DNA of 64,000 nt from Labilibaculum sp041595635 (GCF_041595635.1 NZ_JBFHJW010000014.1:8472-72471); one strand, 5' to 3'. Positions 26,542 to 36,886 are shown, numbered from the stretch's first letter. Numbers and translations: made by a program. The notes: generated by a model from the letters alone, not told the origin.

Positions 26542-27375
26542 TTACTTATTAGGAACACATAAAATCGGAATTTCGGAACTATTAACCATTTGTTGAGCAT
26601 AAGAACCAAAAAACATACTAATTGGACTCTCAGCTTGCTGTGTCATAACTGCTATTAAATTCGCTTCTACTTCGCGTGCATATTCTAAAGATGAAAGCGT
26701 ATTATTCTCTCCTTTCCGAAGGCTTTTCACACAACTTATATTTCCTTCTATGAAGAAATCTTCAGCTTGCTTCATGTAATGTTCAATTTTACCAATCACA
26801 TTGGCATCTGCGCTTTCATGAACCCCCAAAATATGAACTTTCGCGTTACATTTATTGGCAATTTCAGCAACAAAAGGAATTTTTTTCCTTGTTTCAGCAC
26901 TTGCGTCAATTGGCATCACAATTGTTTTCAATTGTTTCTGAGACAATTCATTTTGCACAGTAATAACAGGACAACTAGCATTGTTCACTACTTTAAAAGC
27001 ATTGCTTCCAATAAAAAACTCTTCAAATCCAGAAGCTCCATAAGCTCCCATTACAATCATATAGGCATCGCCATATTTTGCTTGATTAACGATCTCTCTG
27101 TAAACACTTCCTGTTCTTATTTTAAAATCAAAAACTCCATTCTTGACATAATAATCAGAAGAATGAAGTTCAATTAATTTCTCAAAATATTCCTGAACAG
27201 TATGAATGATTTCATTTTTCAACTCTTCGAAATGAAAGGGAATTTGAAACTTTTCGGATTTTTGCACGTGAATCATCCTCAAATGGCAACCTAATTTATT
27301 TGCCAAAAAAATACCAAAGCTCAATGCTTTGAGTGAATCACCAGAAAAATCTACTGGAACTAAAATACGCTTCAT
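26542..27375 (-). CDS. Tandem-domain universal stress protein
   Basis: The 277-residue protein carries two UspA domains. The first (1-145) starts with RILVPVDFSGDSLKALSFG and includes the ATP-loop-like MGAYGASGFEEFFIGSNAFKV (in parts). The second (about 150-277) starts with IVMPIDASAETRK and ends MFFGSYAQQMVNSSEIPILC, which lacks a clear G-x2-G-x9-G-S/T motif. Usp proteins act in stress survival by binding ATP or by other means; the ligand here is unknown. It is monocistronic or the last gene of the SPOR/purF strand. Confidence 0.9.
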   Translation of the reverse strand: MKRILVPVDFSGDSLKALSFGIFLANKLGCHLRMIHVQKSEKFQIPFHFEELKNEIIHTVQEYFEKLIELHSSDYYVKNGVFDFKIRTGSVYREIVNQAKYGDAYMIVMGAYGASGFEEFFIGSNAFKVVNNASCPVITVQNELSQKQLKTIVMPIDASAETRKKIPFVAEIANKCNAKVHILGVHESADANVIGKIEHYMKQAEDFFIEGNISCVKSLRKGENNTLSSLEYAREVEANLIAVMTQQAESPISMFFGSYAQQMVNSSEIPILCVPNK

Positions 27376-27744
27376 GATGTCTACTTTTAGATTAACACTT
27401 TACAACCGTAATACAAGAACTATTCCTGATTTGCCACAATCAATCGTTAAAACAGGATATTAAAAGAGGTTATATTTCACAAACACACTCTTTATCAAGC
27501 TCTTCTCAGACCCCTTATTTGCGGGGTAAAAATACACAAAATTATTTAGCAACAAACAGAATTTACAGACCAATATTAACTTATAGCTCCAATCATTAAA
27601 TATTATTAAAACAGAGTTACTACTCCTCTAAAAGTACGAATTAATCCTCTAAACACCACCCCATTAGCAATCCTAAAAAGTAAGCTTAAACAAAATAATA
27701 CCAATTCATTCTGCATACCAATTCTAAATCATCCATACGATATC
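27376..27744. other. Intergenic region between usp and miaB
   Basis: About 370 AT-rich bases between divergent genes. I see no ORF with coding character. A small hairpin, ACCCC/GGGGT (27510-27514 and 27523-27527), is present without a T-run on either side. Promoters for both neighbours are expected here, and a clear one is seen only for miaB, immediately to the right. Confidence 0.5.
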
Positions 27745-27774
27745 TTGCCAATCAGTTTAGATAATATAACTTTG
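27745..27774 (+). promoter_or_regulatory. Promoter of miaB
   Basis: TTG at 27745-27747, a 19-base spacer and TAACTTTG at 27767-27774 fit the Bacteroidota consensus exactly. The expected start near 27780 leaves a leader of about 25 bases. Confidence 0.65.
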
Positions 27775-27804
27775 CAGCAAATTTAAAATAAGGGAAATAC
27801 AAAA

Positions 27805-29136
27805 ATGAGCACTAATAACAAAAAATTATTTTTGGAAACTTATGGTTGCCAAATGAATGTTGCTGATAGTGAAGTTGTAGCCTCGATTATGGAGCACGAT
27901 GGTTTTGCAATTACTAAAACCCGCGAAGAAGCTGATTTAATTTTGGTTAATACTTGCTCGATTCGCGAAAATGCAGAAACCCGAGTTCGAGGTAGAGTGC
28001 AAGGATTTAGCGAACTAAAGAAAAAAAATCCTAAACTTTTAGTTGGCGTTATTGGCTGTATGGCCGAACGACTGGGAGAAAAGTTATTTGAAGAAGAAAA
28101 AAATGTAAATCTTGTTGTTGGTCCCGATGCTTATATGGATCTTCCTCTTTTGGTTCGAAAAGCCGAAAATGGAGAAAATGCCATCAATATAGAACTTTCA
28201 TTAACCGAAACATACAAAGATATTTGCCCTTCAAGAATTGATGAAACTTCTATTTCTGGTTTTGTTTCAATAATGCGCGGCTGCAATAATTTTTGCACCT
28301 ACTGTATAGTTCCCTATACCCGAGGAAGAGAAAGAAGCAGAAATCCTGAAAGCATTTTAAAAGAGGTAAAAGATTTGGCGGATAAAGGGTACAAAGAGGT
28401 AACTCTTCTCGGTCAAAACGTCAATTCCTTCTCCTATAAAAATTCAGTGAATCAGGTTTCATTCCCTGAGCTCCTAGAGATGGTTGCCGTATCGGTTCCT
28501 AACATGCGAATTCGATTTGCAACTTCGCATCCTAAAGACATGAGTGATGACACCTTACATGTGATTGCCCGAAATAAAAACATCTGTAACTTCATTCACT
28601 TACCTGTGCAATCGGGAAGCGATTCTGTTCTTAAAAATATGCGCCGGAAATATACTCAGGAATGGTACAAAAGTAAAATTGAAGCCATCCGAAAAATCAT
28701 TCCAGACTGTGGCCTTTCTTCAGATATTTTTTGTGGATTCTACAACGAAAGTGATGAAGATTTCAACGAAACCATTGAGCTAATGAAATGGGCAAAATAC
28801 GACTTGGCTTACATGTTTAAATATTCGGAACGTCCGGGAACATATGCATATAAAAACATGAAGGACAATATTCCTGAAACTGTCAAGCAAAAACGTTTAG
28901 AACAAATGATCGAATTACAAAACCAAATTTCTCTGGAAAACAACCAAGGTGATCTTGGAAAAGTTTTTGAAGTTTTGGTGGAAGGCATCTCGAAAAAATC
29001 CGATCAGGAAGTATATGGCAGAACCCAACAAAACAAGGTTGCAGTATTCCCTAAAAAAGATTATAAAGTTGGCGATTTTGTAAATGTTTTAATTAAAAGT
29101 TGCACCAAAGCAACCCTTATCGGAGAGGCAGTATAA
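27805..29136 (+). CDS. miaB: tRNA-2-methylthio-N6-dimethylallyladenosine synthase MiaB
   Basis: The 443-residue radical-SAM methylthiotransferase modifies A37 of tRNAs that read UNN codons. It has the N-terminal UPF0004 domain with cysteines in LETYGCQMNVADSE, VNTCSIRENAE and GCMAERLG (second Fe-S cluster), the radical SAM CxxxCxxC in RGCNNFCTYCIVPYTRGRE near 154, and a C-terminal TRAM domain ending CTKATLIGEAV. Length and motifs are those of MiaB rather than MtaB or RimO. Its own promoter and a large terminator make it a single-gene unit. Confidence 0.96.
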   Translation: MSTNNKKLFLETYGCQMNVADSEVVASIMEHDGFAITKTREEADLILVNTCSIRENAETRVRGRVQGFSELKKKNPKLLVGVIGCMAERLGEKLFEEEKNVNLVVGPDAYMDLPLLVRKAENGENAINIELSLTETYKDICPSRIDETSISGFVSIMRGCNNFCTYCIVPYTRGRERSRNPESILKEVKDLADKGYKEVTLLGQNVNSFSYKNSVNQVSFPELLEMVAVSVPNMRIRFATSHPKDMSDDTLHVIARNKNICNFIHLPVQSGSDSVLKNMRRKYTQEWYKSKIEAIRKIIPDCGLSSDIFCGFYNESDEDFNETIELMKWAKYDLAYMFKYSERPGTYAYKNMKDNIPETVKQKRLEQMIELQNQISLENNQGDLGKVFEVLVEGISKKSDQEVYGRTQQNKVAVFPKKDYKVGDFVNVLIKSCTKATLIGEAV

Positions 29137-29156
29137 ACTACCAAATAGCATTGCAA

Positions 29157-29217
29157 TCCAGAAAATATTGAATCAATTTTTCCCGTTCAATTGATTCAGC
29201 ATTTTCTGGACTTTTTT
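29157..29217 (+). terminator. Intrinsic terminator after miaB
   Basis: A long stem, TCCAGAAAATATTGAATCAATT-like left arm from 29157 against AATTGATTCAGCATTTTCTGGA ending 29210, with one internal mismatch pair and a loop of about ten bases, then six T. It begins about 20 bases after the miaB stop. Confidence 0.88.
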
Positions 29218-29257
29218 ATCTCTTTTTCATTAACTTTATTTCTTTAAAAAGAGAAGC

Positions 29258-29776
29258 ATGAAAATTACGATTCGCCCAGAAAATAAAAATGACTATAAAA
29301 ACATCTCCCTAATTAACGACATGGCTTTCGGGCAAGAAAATGAAGGTTTGTTCGTTGAGAAAATCCGAAGCAATAAAAAATTTCAGTCCAACCTTTCTTT
29401 AGTCGCCTGCATGGGAAATGAGATTGTTGGGCACATTTTATTCTTCCCAATCGAGATTATTTCCGAAACAAATCAATTTGAAACTCTAGCATTAGCCCCA
29501 ATGTCGGTAATTCCAGAATTACAAGAATTAGGAATTGGCTCCCAATTGGTGGAAAAAGGATTGGCAAAAGCAAAAAAAATGGGCTACACTTCTGTGATTG
29601 TCCTTGGACATGCTAAGTTCTACACGAAATTTGGTTTTACTCCGGCTTCTCAATTCAATATTTCCTCTTCTTTTAAGGTCCCTGATGAAAATTTTATGGC
29701 ATTAGAATTGAAAAAAGAAGCTCTCCAAAAACTTTCAGGATGTGTTTCATATCCTAAAGAATTTGATGAACTATAA
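29258..29776 (+). CDS. GNAT family N-acetyltransferase
   Basis: A 172-residue GCN5-related acetyltransferase of the YhbS type. The N-terminal IRPENKNDYKNISLINDMAF is followed by the acetyl-CoA-binding region LAPMSVIPELQELGIGSQLVEKG (Q-x-x-G-I-G-S form of motif A, about residues 88-106) and GYTSVIVLGHAKFYTKFGF (motif B). The substrate is unknown. The gene stands alone between the miaB terminator and a 200-base gap with a palindrome. Confidence 0.88.
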   Translation: MKITIRPENKNDYKNISLINDMAFGQENEGLFVEKIRSNKKFQSNLSLVACMGNEIVGHILFFPIEIISETNQFETLALAPMSVIPELQELGIGSQLVEKGLAKAKKMGYTSVIVLGHAKFYTKFGFTPASQFNISSSFKVPDENFMALELKKEALQKLSGCVSYPKEFDEL

Positions 29777-29808
29777 GTAAAAATATCAAGTCCGAAAACG
29801 AACATCAT

Positions 29809-29828
29809 ACTGTTCACTTGTGAACAGT
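29809..29828. promoter_or_regulatory. Palindrome, possible operator
   Basis: ACTGTTCAC and GTGAACAGT flank two T residues, giving a 9-bp inverted repeat without a following T-run. A -7 like box TAATTTTG lies at 29886-29893, about 85 bases before the protease start, so the repeat could be a regulator site for the downstream S41 gene. It could also be a weak hairpin at the end of the GNAT transcript. Confidence 0.4.
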
Positions 29829-29977
29829 GGTAATTTCTTAAAAATTAGCCGCCAAAAGCAAAACATCAACATTTCAAGTGCTTACTAATTTTGGTATAAA
29901 TTATGTTACAACACTCGAATTGTTAGTATCTTTCAAAGAAATTGTAGCACCTAAATTTTAACGCAATTCAATAAAAC

Positions 29978-32900
29978 ATGATTAAAAAGTTATTTTTCAT
30001 CACCACATTTTTAATTGCCCTCGCACAAAGTCTTCTAGCTATAAATAATCCTTTGTGGCTTCGCTATCCTGCGATTTCACCAGATGGACAAAGTATAGTA
30101 TTTGAATACGACGGCGATTTATTCACAATCCCTTCTGAAGGAGGAGATGCAATTGCCTTAACTAGCAATCAATCCTACGATTATCAGCCCATATGGTCAC
30201 CAGATAGCAAGATGATTGCATTTGCCTCGGATCGATACGGTAATTTTGATATTTTCACCATGCCTGCCGCAGGAGGAGCTCCCAATAGAATTACCTTTAA
30301 TTCAAATACAGAGACTCCCTCTAGTTTCAGCCCTGACGGACAAAATATTTTATTTTCATCGAACTTGAGTGATGATTATCAAAATGCGATGTTTCCCTCG
30401 AGTATATTACCAGAACTTTACAGCGTTTCTGTAAAAGGAGGAAAAGTATCTCAGATTTTGACTTCACCAGCTTTGGATGCAAGCTACAGCAAAAACATGG
30501 ACTACATCCTTTATCGCGACAGCAAAGGATATGAAAATCATTGGCGCAAACACCACACTTCGTCGGTAACACGCGACATTTGGCTCTACGATGTAAAAAA
30601 CAAAAAACACAGCATGTTTTCAACTTATGAAGGCGAAGATTTGTATCCTGTTTTCAATTCTGCCAATAATGAGATCTACTATTTATCCGAGAAATCGGGA
30701 AGTTTTAATGTATGGAAAGCACCAATCAACAACAAAACTCAACTCACGCAAATTAGTTCCTTTGAAAAGCATCCTGTTCGTTTTTTAAGCATCTCGAATG
30801 AGAATAAACTCTGCTATTCATGGAACGGTGAAATTTACACTCAGGAAGAAGGGAAAGAGCCAACAAAACTTGATGTTAAAATTACAAGCGATCGCAAAGA
30901 AAATGAAGTTAGCTACGAACAACTACGAAGTGGTGCTACTGAAATGAGTGTTTCGCCTAATGGAAAGGAAATTGCTTTTATTGTTCGAGGAGAAGTTTAT
31001 GTAACATCAGTTGACTATGGAACAACCAAACGAATTACTAATACTCCTGAGCAAGAGCGTTCGGTAAGCTACAGTCCCGACGGAAAACATTTGCTTTACG
31101 CTTCGGAACGAAATGGCAGCTGGAACCTGTATCAAAGTTCAATAATTCGAGAAGAAGAAAGTCAATTCTCCAATTCAACTCTTTTAAAAGAGGAAGCTAT
31201 ATTAGAAGTACCGGCAGAAAGTTTTCAACCTAAATATTCGCCTGATGGCAAAGAAATTGCCTTTCTTGAAGATCGGGTCATTCTTAAAGTAATCAATTTA
31301 GAATCGAAAAAAGTACGAACCATTCTAGGAAAAAAATGGAACTACTCCTATTCCGATGGAGATCAGCATTACGATTGGTCGCCCGACGGAAAATGGTTTT
31401 TAGTAAACATCTATCCTCATACTCTTTTCATGACAGATGTTGCCTTGGTAGATGCTCAGGGAAATGAGAATGTAATTAATCTTAGCGAAAGCGGTTATAG
31501 TGATTCAGATCCAAAATGGTCGTTAAAAGGGAATGCTATGATTTGGTTCACCGACAAACGAGGATATCGTAGCCATGGAAGCTGGGGCTCTCAATCGGAT
31601 GTGTACATTCAATTTTTTAACCAAAAAGCATTTGATGATTTTAAACTTACAAAAGAAGAAAGAGAGCTGAAAGAAGAGGCCGAAGAAGCTGCGAAAGAAG
31701 AGGAATCAGAAAAAAACAAGAAAAAAGACAAGAAAGACAAAAAGGATGAAGATAAAACAGAAGATTTGAAGATTGAATTTCCAGGAATGGAAGATCGTCA
31801 AATTTGCCTAACCATTAATCCTTCGAAACTTTCCGATGCTATTTTAACTCCTGATGGAAAAAAATTATTCTACTTAAGCAGATTTGAAGATGGATATGAC
31901 CTTTGGGTAAATAATTTGGAAGAAAATGAAACAAAAAAAATACTTGATCTAAAAGGTGGAGGTGGTGCAATGCAATTCGATAAGGATGCTAAAAACCTAT
32001 TTTTAATGTCGGGAAATAGCATTATTAAAGTAGAAGTTGCCTCGAACAAACGAAAAGATATTAGCTACACAGCCGAAATGTATTTAGACAAAGCCAAAGA
32101 GAGAGAATATCTTTTTGAACACGTTTGGCGTACCATGTTGAAGAAATTCTACGATCCTGAGATGCATCATATCAATTGGGAGTTTTACAAAGCAGAATAC
32201 AAAAGATTTTTACCATACATAAACAACAATTACGACTTTGCCGAAATGCTCAGCGAATTGTTAGGAGAACTTAATGCATCTCATACTGGTTCTGGTTATC
32301 GTCCTAAACCTGAAAATTCAGATAAAACTGCACTTTTAGGAGCATTTTTCGATTGGAACTTTCAAGGTGATGGTTTACGTATAGCCGAAATTTTAGAAAA
32401 AGGACCTCTTCAACAAGCTGATTCAAAAATAAAAGTTGGAAGCATCATTGAAAAAATAGATGGACAAACAATTTCTAAAGATGAAAGCTATTACTCTTTA
32501 CTCAATCATAAAGCTGGTAAAAAGGTACTACTTAGTTTGTATAACCCGTACACCAAGGAGAGATGGGAAGAAAGTATAAAACCAGTGTCGAGCATTTCCA
32601 ACCTACTATATGAACGTTGGGTAAAAAAACGCCAGCAAGATTGTGAACGATTATCGAACGGAAGAGTTGGATATGTTCATGTGAGAGGAATGGATTCGCC
32701 AAGTTACCGTAAAGTCTATTCGGAAATGCTTGGAAAATATGGCGATTACGAAGCCATTATTGTCGACACTCGATTTAATGGTGGCGGTTGGCTTCACGAT
32801 GATTTAGCCACTCTTTTAAGTGGAAACATCTACTCAACTCTTTCGCCCCGAGGTCAGGATTTTGGAACCGAACCTCGCACCAAATGGAAAAAGCCTTCGG

Positions 32901-33220
32901 CTGTTTTGGTGAGTGAAAGTAACTACTCTGACGCTTGTGCTTTCCCTTACGTTTATCAAACCTTACAACTAGGCAAACTTGTTGGAATGCCTGTTCCTGG
33001 AACCATGACTGCTGTTTGGTGGGAAACACTTCAAGACCAGTCCTTATATTTTGGTATGCCAATGGTCGGCGTGAAAGATACAAAAGGAAATTACATCGAA
33101 AATCAGCAAATTGAACCAGATATAAAAGTTCGCAACGACTACGAAAAAATCACCAAAGGTGAAGATCAGCAACTTGAAAAAGCTGTAGAATCTCTCCTAA
33201 ATGAATTGAACAATAAATAG
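29978..33220 (+). CDS. Secreted Tricorn-like S41 protease
   Basis: A 1080-residue protein with a signal peptide (about 1-21, LFFITTFLIALAQSLLA). Residues ~25-550 are WD40/TolB-type beta-propeller repeats (RYPAISPDGQSIVFEYDG, PIWSPDSKMIAFASDRYG and others). A Tricorn C1-like helical part follows, then a PDZ domain (about 785-870, ILEKGPLQQADSKIKVGSIIEKI), and an S41 catalytic domain with VDTRFNGGGW and the nucleophile region VSESNYSDACAFPY near 975. Tricorn proteases degrade peptides; in Bacteroidota they are exported and probably periplasmic. A very K/E-rich insertion lies at about 562-597 between propellers and catalytic part. Confidence 0.9.
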   Translation: MIKKLFFITTFLIALAQSLLAINNPLWLRYPAISPDGQSIVFEYDGDLFTIPSEGGDAIALTSNQSYDYQPIWSPDSKMIAFASDRYGNFDIFTMPAAGGAPNRITFNSNTETPSSFSPDGQNILFSSNLSDDYQNAMFPSSILPELYSVSVKGGKVSQILTSPALDASYSKNMDYILYRDSKGYENHWRKHHTSSVTRDIWLYDVKNKKHSMFSTYEGEDLYPVFNSANNEIYYLSEKSGSFNVWKAPINNKTQLTQISSFEKHPVRFLSISNENKLCYSWNGEIYTQEEGKEPTKLDVKITSDRKENEVSYEQLRSGATEMSVSPNGKEIAFIVRGEVYVTSVDYGTTKRITNTPEQERSVSYSPDGKHLLYASERNGSWNLYQSSIIREEESQFSNSTLLKEEAILEVPAESFQPKYSPDGKEIAFLEDRVILKVINLESKKVRTILGKKWNYSYSDGDQHYDWSPDGKWFLVNIYPHTLFMTDVALVDAQGNENVINLSESGYSDSDPKWSLKGNAMIWFTDKRGYRSHGSWGSQSDVYIQFFNQKAFDDFKLTKEERELKEEAEEAAKEEESEKNKKKDKKDKKDEDKTEDLKIEFPGMEDRQICLTINPSKLSDAILTPDGKKLFYLSRFEDGYDLWVNNLEENETKKILDLKGGGGAMQFDKDAKNLFLMSGNSIIKVEVASNKRKDISYTAEMYLDKAKEREYLFEHVWRTMLKKFYDPEMHHINWEFYKAEYKRFLPYINNNYDFAEMLSELLGELNASHTGSGYRPKPENSDKTALLGAFFDWNFQGDGLRIAEILEKGPLQQADSKIKVGSIIEKIDGQTISKDESYYSLLNHKAGKKVLLSLYNPYTKERWEESIKPVSSISNLLYERWVKKRQQDCERLSNGRVGYVHVRGMDSPSYRKVYSEMLGKYGDYEAIIVDTRFNGGGWLHDDLATLLSGNIYSTLSPRGQDFGTEPRTKWKKPSAVLVSESNYSDACAFPYVYQTLQLGKLVGMPVPGTMTAVWWETLQDQSLYFGMPMVGVKDTKGNYIENQQIEPDIKVRNDYEKITKGEDQQLEKAVESLLNELNNK

Positions 33221-33359
33221 TCTTTCTAGTGAAAACCTATACCGAACGACTCTTAATTCAGAGAAGGTGTTTGGTAAGAGGTTCCATTGCTTTTTGAAAT
33301 TAATGGCTGAAACCAATAAATATAAATGAAAGCTTTGATTCGCTTCAAACTTATAAGCT

Positions 33360-33402
33360 CGTTGGGTATTTACATCCTGTATTTAAACCCAACGGTTTTT
33401 TT
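33360..33402 (+). terminator. Intrinsic terminator after S41 protease
   Basis: CGTTGGGT (33360-33367) pairs with ACCCAACG (33387-33394), followed by seven T. It lies about 140 bases after the protease stop. The rest of the gap 33221-33495 shows no gene. Confidence 0.75.
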
Positions 33403-33495
33403 ATCATTTTTAAAAGTTTAAATTTTACTAACTTGATGGGCATTCAGCCAAAATCACCTTAATTAATAAAAGAGTCACAAAATAATAATTAACTT

Positions 33496-35915
33496 ATGAA
33501 ACGATGTATTTATCTGCTCCTACTCTTGATCATTTCGAAGGCAAATGCACAGGAGAATATCAATTACCAAAAACCATCATCAGAAATACTAGAACTTGTC
33601 GACGTTAGTCTTGCTCCTTCGGTGCTGATTGATGAAAATAAAGATTTTCTTATTCTCCGCTACCGGGATGCCTTTAAAACCATCGCTGAGCTTTCGGAAG
33701 AAGAATTACGTTTAGGTGGATTGCGAATCAATCCGAAAACGAATATTGGCAGCCGAACCAACTACTACAACAATCTAAAACTAATCAAACTAAAAAGTAA
33801 GAATTTAGTAGCTCAACAAATAGCAGGATTACCCGAAAATCCACGTTTAGCCAATTTCTCTTGGTCTCCAGATCAAAAGAAAATTGCATTTACGAACACC
33901 ACAAACAAAGGAGTAGAGCTTTGGGTTCTCAATTTGCAAAACCTAAGCTCCAAAAAAATAAGTAATGCCAAAGTAAATGCCAATATGCACGACGTAATCA
34001 ATTGGTTTGAAGATAGCAAATCATTATTGGTGAAAATGGTTTCTGAAGACAGAAGAGAACTAATCGACACCGAAAATTCAATTCCTACAGGCCCAACCAT
34101 ATCGATAAACGAAGGCAGTAAAGCCCAAAACAGAACCTATCAGGATTTGCTAAAAAATAAAAATGACGAATACAATTTTGAGCAATTGGCACTCTCCGAT
34201 CTGTACAAGATATCCATAGATGGCAGTCAGGAAAAATGGTTAGATGGAGCAATGTACGAAGGAATTAGTTTCTCTCCCGATGGCAATTATGTAATGATAA
34301 CAACTATCGAAAAACCATTTTCCTACCTAGTCCCTTACGGTCGATTTCCATCCAAAACTAACATTTATTCAAGTACTGGAAAAATGATTCAAACCGTACT
34401 GGAAGTTCCCTTAATTGAAGAATTACCAAAAGGTTTTATGGCCGAAAGAACAGGTCGCCGAGATTTATCCTGGCGCGATGACAAGCCAGCCTCACTTATT
34501 TTGTAGAAGCTTTAGATGGTGGCGATCCGGAAAACGAGGTTGATTTCCGAGATGAAATATTTGAACTGCAAGCTCCTTTCAATGGGACTCCGAAAAGCAT
34601 AATGAAAACCATTAACCGTTTCTACACCATTAATTGGGGAACAGATGATATAGCTATTGCAATGGATTATTGGAGGAATGATCGAAATACAAAAACTTAT
34701 CTCTTTAATCCTTCTGATGCCAGCCAGAAAGCTAAAATAATTTCAGACCGGAACTATCAAGATCGATATAACGATCCAGGGAATTTTGTTTTTCAAAGAA
34801 ATAAATTTGGAAACAATGTACTGGCTTTAGATGGAGATAATGCTTTCCTAATCGGAGATGGATTTTCAGATAATGGTCAATACCCTTTTCTTGACAAACT
34901 GAATTTAAAGAATCAGAAAAAAGAACGTTTGTATCAATCGACCTATGAAAAAAAGCTTGAAGACTTACGAGATTTTAATCCTTCTAGTCAAAAATTATTG
35001 GTTCGTATTGAATCAAAAACGGATTATCCAAACTACTATTTTCGTGATCTGAAAAAGAATGATATTCAACAGCTCACCAAATTTGAAAATCCGTTTAAAA
35101 GCATTCAAAATGTGCACAAAGAAGTGTTGAATTACAAACGAAAAGATGGACTAGAACTTTCTGGCACTTTATATCTTCCTGTTGGATACGATATGAATAA
35201 AAAAGAAAAAATGCCCATGATTCTATGGGCTTATCCAAGAGAATTTAAAGACAAGACAAGCGCCTCTCAGAATACGCAGAATCCAAATGAATTCACCTAT
35301 CCATTCTGGGCATCACCTATTTATTGGGTAACAAAAGGCTATGTTGTTTTAGACGATGCCTCCTTCCCCATTGTTGGTGAAGGAGATACGGAACCAAACG
35401 ATTTATTTCGAAAACAATTGGTTTCAAATGCTAAAGCTGCCATTGATGCTGTTGATAGCCTAGGGTACATTGATAGAAACAAGGTTGCCGTTGGAGGACA
35501 CAGCTATGGCGCTTTCATGGTTGCCAACCTACTTAGTCATTGCGATTTGTTTGCTGCAGGAATCGCTCGTAGTGGTGCTTATAACCGAACATTAACTCCT
35601 TTCGGATTTCAAAGCGAAGAACGTTCCTATTGGGATGCCCCTGAAGTTTACTACAAAATGTCGCCTTTTATGCATGCCGACAAAATGAAAACGCCCCTTC
35701 TTTTGATTCATGGAGAAGCAGATAACAATTCGGGAACCTATCCAATGCAAAGCGAACGTTACTTCAATGCCTTAAAAGGATTAGGAGCTAATGTACGATT
35801 AGTGATTTTCCCTAAAGAGAGTCATAGCTACCGAGCCAAAGAAAGTATTCTTCACATGTTGTGGGAACAAGATCAATGGCTGGAGAAATACGTAAAAAAC
35901 CGAAAAGTAGAATAA
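33496..35915 (+). pseudogene. S9 prolyl-oligopeptidase family peptidase, split by a one-base frameshift
   Basis: Two adjacent frames together make one S9 peptidase of about 806 residues. The first (33496-34506) has a signal peptide (MKRCIYLLLLLIISKANA) and the start of the beta-propeller, ending DDKPASLIL. The second is open from about 34500 and continues directly as VEALDGGDPENEVDF to 35915, with the alpha/beta-hydrolase triad: GGHSYGAF (Ser), HGEADNNSG (Asp), KESHSYR (His). The break falls in the T-run at 34499-34502, where one extra T would restore the frame. The 2420-base span is one short of a multiple of three, as that predicts. It is a fresh pseudogene, a phase-variable state or a sequencing error. 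Programmed -1 slippage is less likely. Confidence 0.85.
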
Positions 35916-35932
35916 GCTTATCACAATAAGCT

Positions 35933-35970
35933 AAAAAGGGAATCCATTACGAATGGATTCCCTTTTTTTT
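35933..35970 (+). terminator. Intrinsic terminator after S9 peptidase
   Basis: A 16-bp perfect stem (AAAAAGGGAATCCATT, 35933-35948, with its complement 35952-35967) around ACG, ending in eight T. It closes the S9 transcription unit and could work in both directions. Confidence 0.9.
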
Positions 35971-36454
35971 ATAAAAGTTTTCCTTCTCCATTTGTAAATT
36001 TGAATTGCAAATAAACAGCACAATCCGTCAAATGAATATCGAAATTATTTTCGAAAATTATTGCCACAAAAACTCAATAAATTAGGCCCCAATAGCTTTG
36101 AAAAGGTGACCAAAACACCTCATCGATAAGAAGATGTATTGATTTTAACTGAATAACACTAGGCTACACTATAACAGAAATTTTGTCCCTTTCTCTGAAA
36201 AAATCAAATCGTAAATCTACCTTCTAAAGAAGAAAGAGAATTCCTTATTTTATATACTTTATTTAGAAAAATTAATTCCACTATCAATCAATAAAATTAT
36301 CAATAACGGAAATTTACTCGCAATTAAAAAAATCAAAATCAGTTTAACTGCAGGTAAAAACTCTGAGTTGACACACTCAAAAACTACGAAATAAGATACT
36401 CTTTTAATCAAAGTTATTATTCAAAACAACAAAAAGTAGTTTTTCAAGCGATGC
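35971..36454. other. Intergenic region without recognisable gene
   Basis: About 480 AT-rich bases between the S9 terminator and the 3' end of a minus-strand gene. I see no coding ORF and no RNA-like structure with a T-run. A short inverted repeat TCGAAA-TTAT-TTTCGA lies at 36039-36054. The region may hold decayed coding sequence, but nothing is identifiable. Confidence 0.4.
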
Positions 36455-36886
36455 TTATTTAAATAATCGAAGTTGTCGGAAGCCCAAAACAAACAGGGCA
36501 AATAATTTCACGATTTCCATGAGCACATACATATGGTGAACCGAATTTTCTTCTGGCACCATTCCCTGCATAATCAACTGGGCATGTTCATTTAACTCTG
36601 GCAATAAATAACCAGACTGCGCCACAACAAAAGTAAAAATAGTTAAGCCTGTTACCACTACCACTTTATCGGCATAGTAGATGAAGATATAAACCAAAAG
36701 AGCCGCACTAAAAATACGTTCTACCATATTTAATGCACCAAACACATGTGTTCCCACATCCAATCCTGTTGGAAGATCCAAAGACACAGCCCGAAACTTA
36801 ACCCAAGCTTCCATAAAACTAATTGCCAATAAAAAGCCGATCCAAATAAAGGTCAGCACAAATCCAAATTTTGCTATTCTACTCAT
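36455..36886 (-). CDS. Four-helix membrane protein of unknown function
   Basis: The 143-residue product has four hydrophobic segments: about 6-25 (FGFVLTFIWIGFLLAISFME), 44-70, 74-95 and 118-138. The phrase FMEAWVKFRA after the first helix resembles the start of DUF4149-type membrane proteins. HVFGALNMVER and the loop QGMVPEENSVHHMYV contain histidines that could bind a metal or heme, which is speculation. It is a single minus-strand gene, and no partner is evident. Function unknown. Confidence 0.7.
   Translation of the reverse strand: MSRIAKFGFVLTFIWIGFLLAISFMEAWVKFRAVSLDLPTGLDVGTHVFGALNMVERIFSAALLVYIFIYYADKVVVVTGLTIFTFVVAQSGYLLPELNEHAQLIMQGMVPEENSVHHMYVLMEIVKLFALFVLGFRQLRLFK

Noticed and set aside
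34490..34510. Programmed -1 frameshifting in the S9 gene
   Set aside because: The site ATT TTG TAG is not a canonical X-XXY-YYZ slippery heptamer, and no stimulatory hairpin is seen just downstream. A deletion or sequencing error is simpler.
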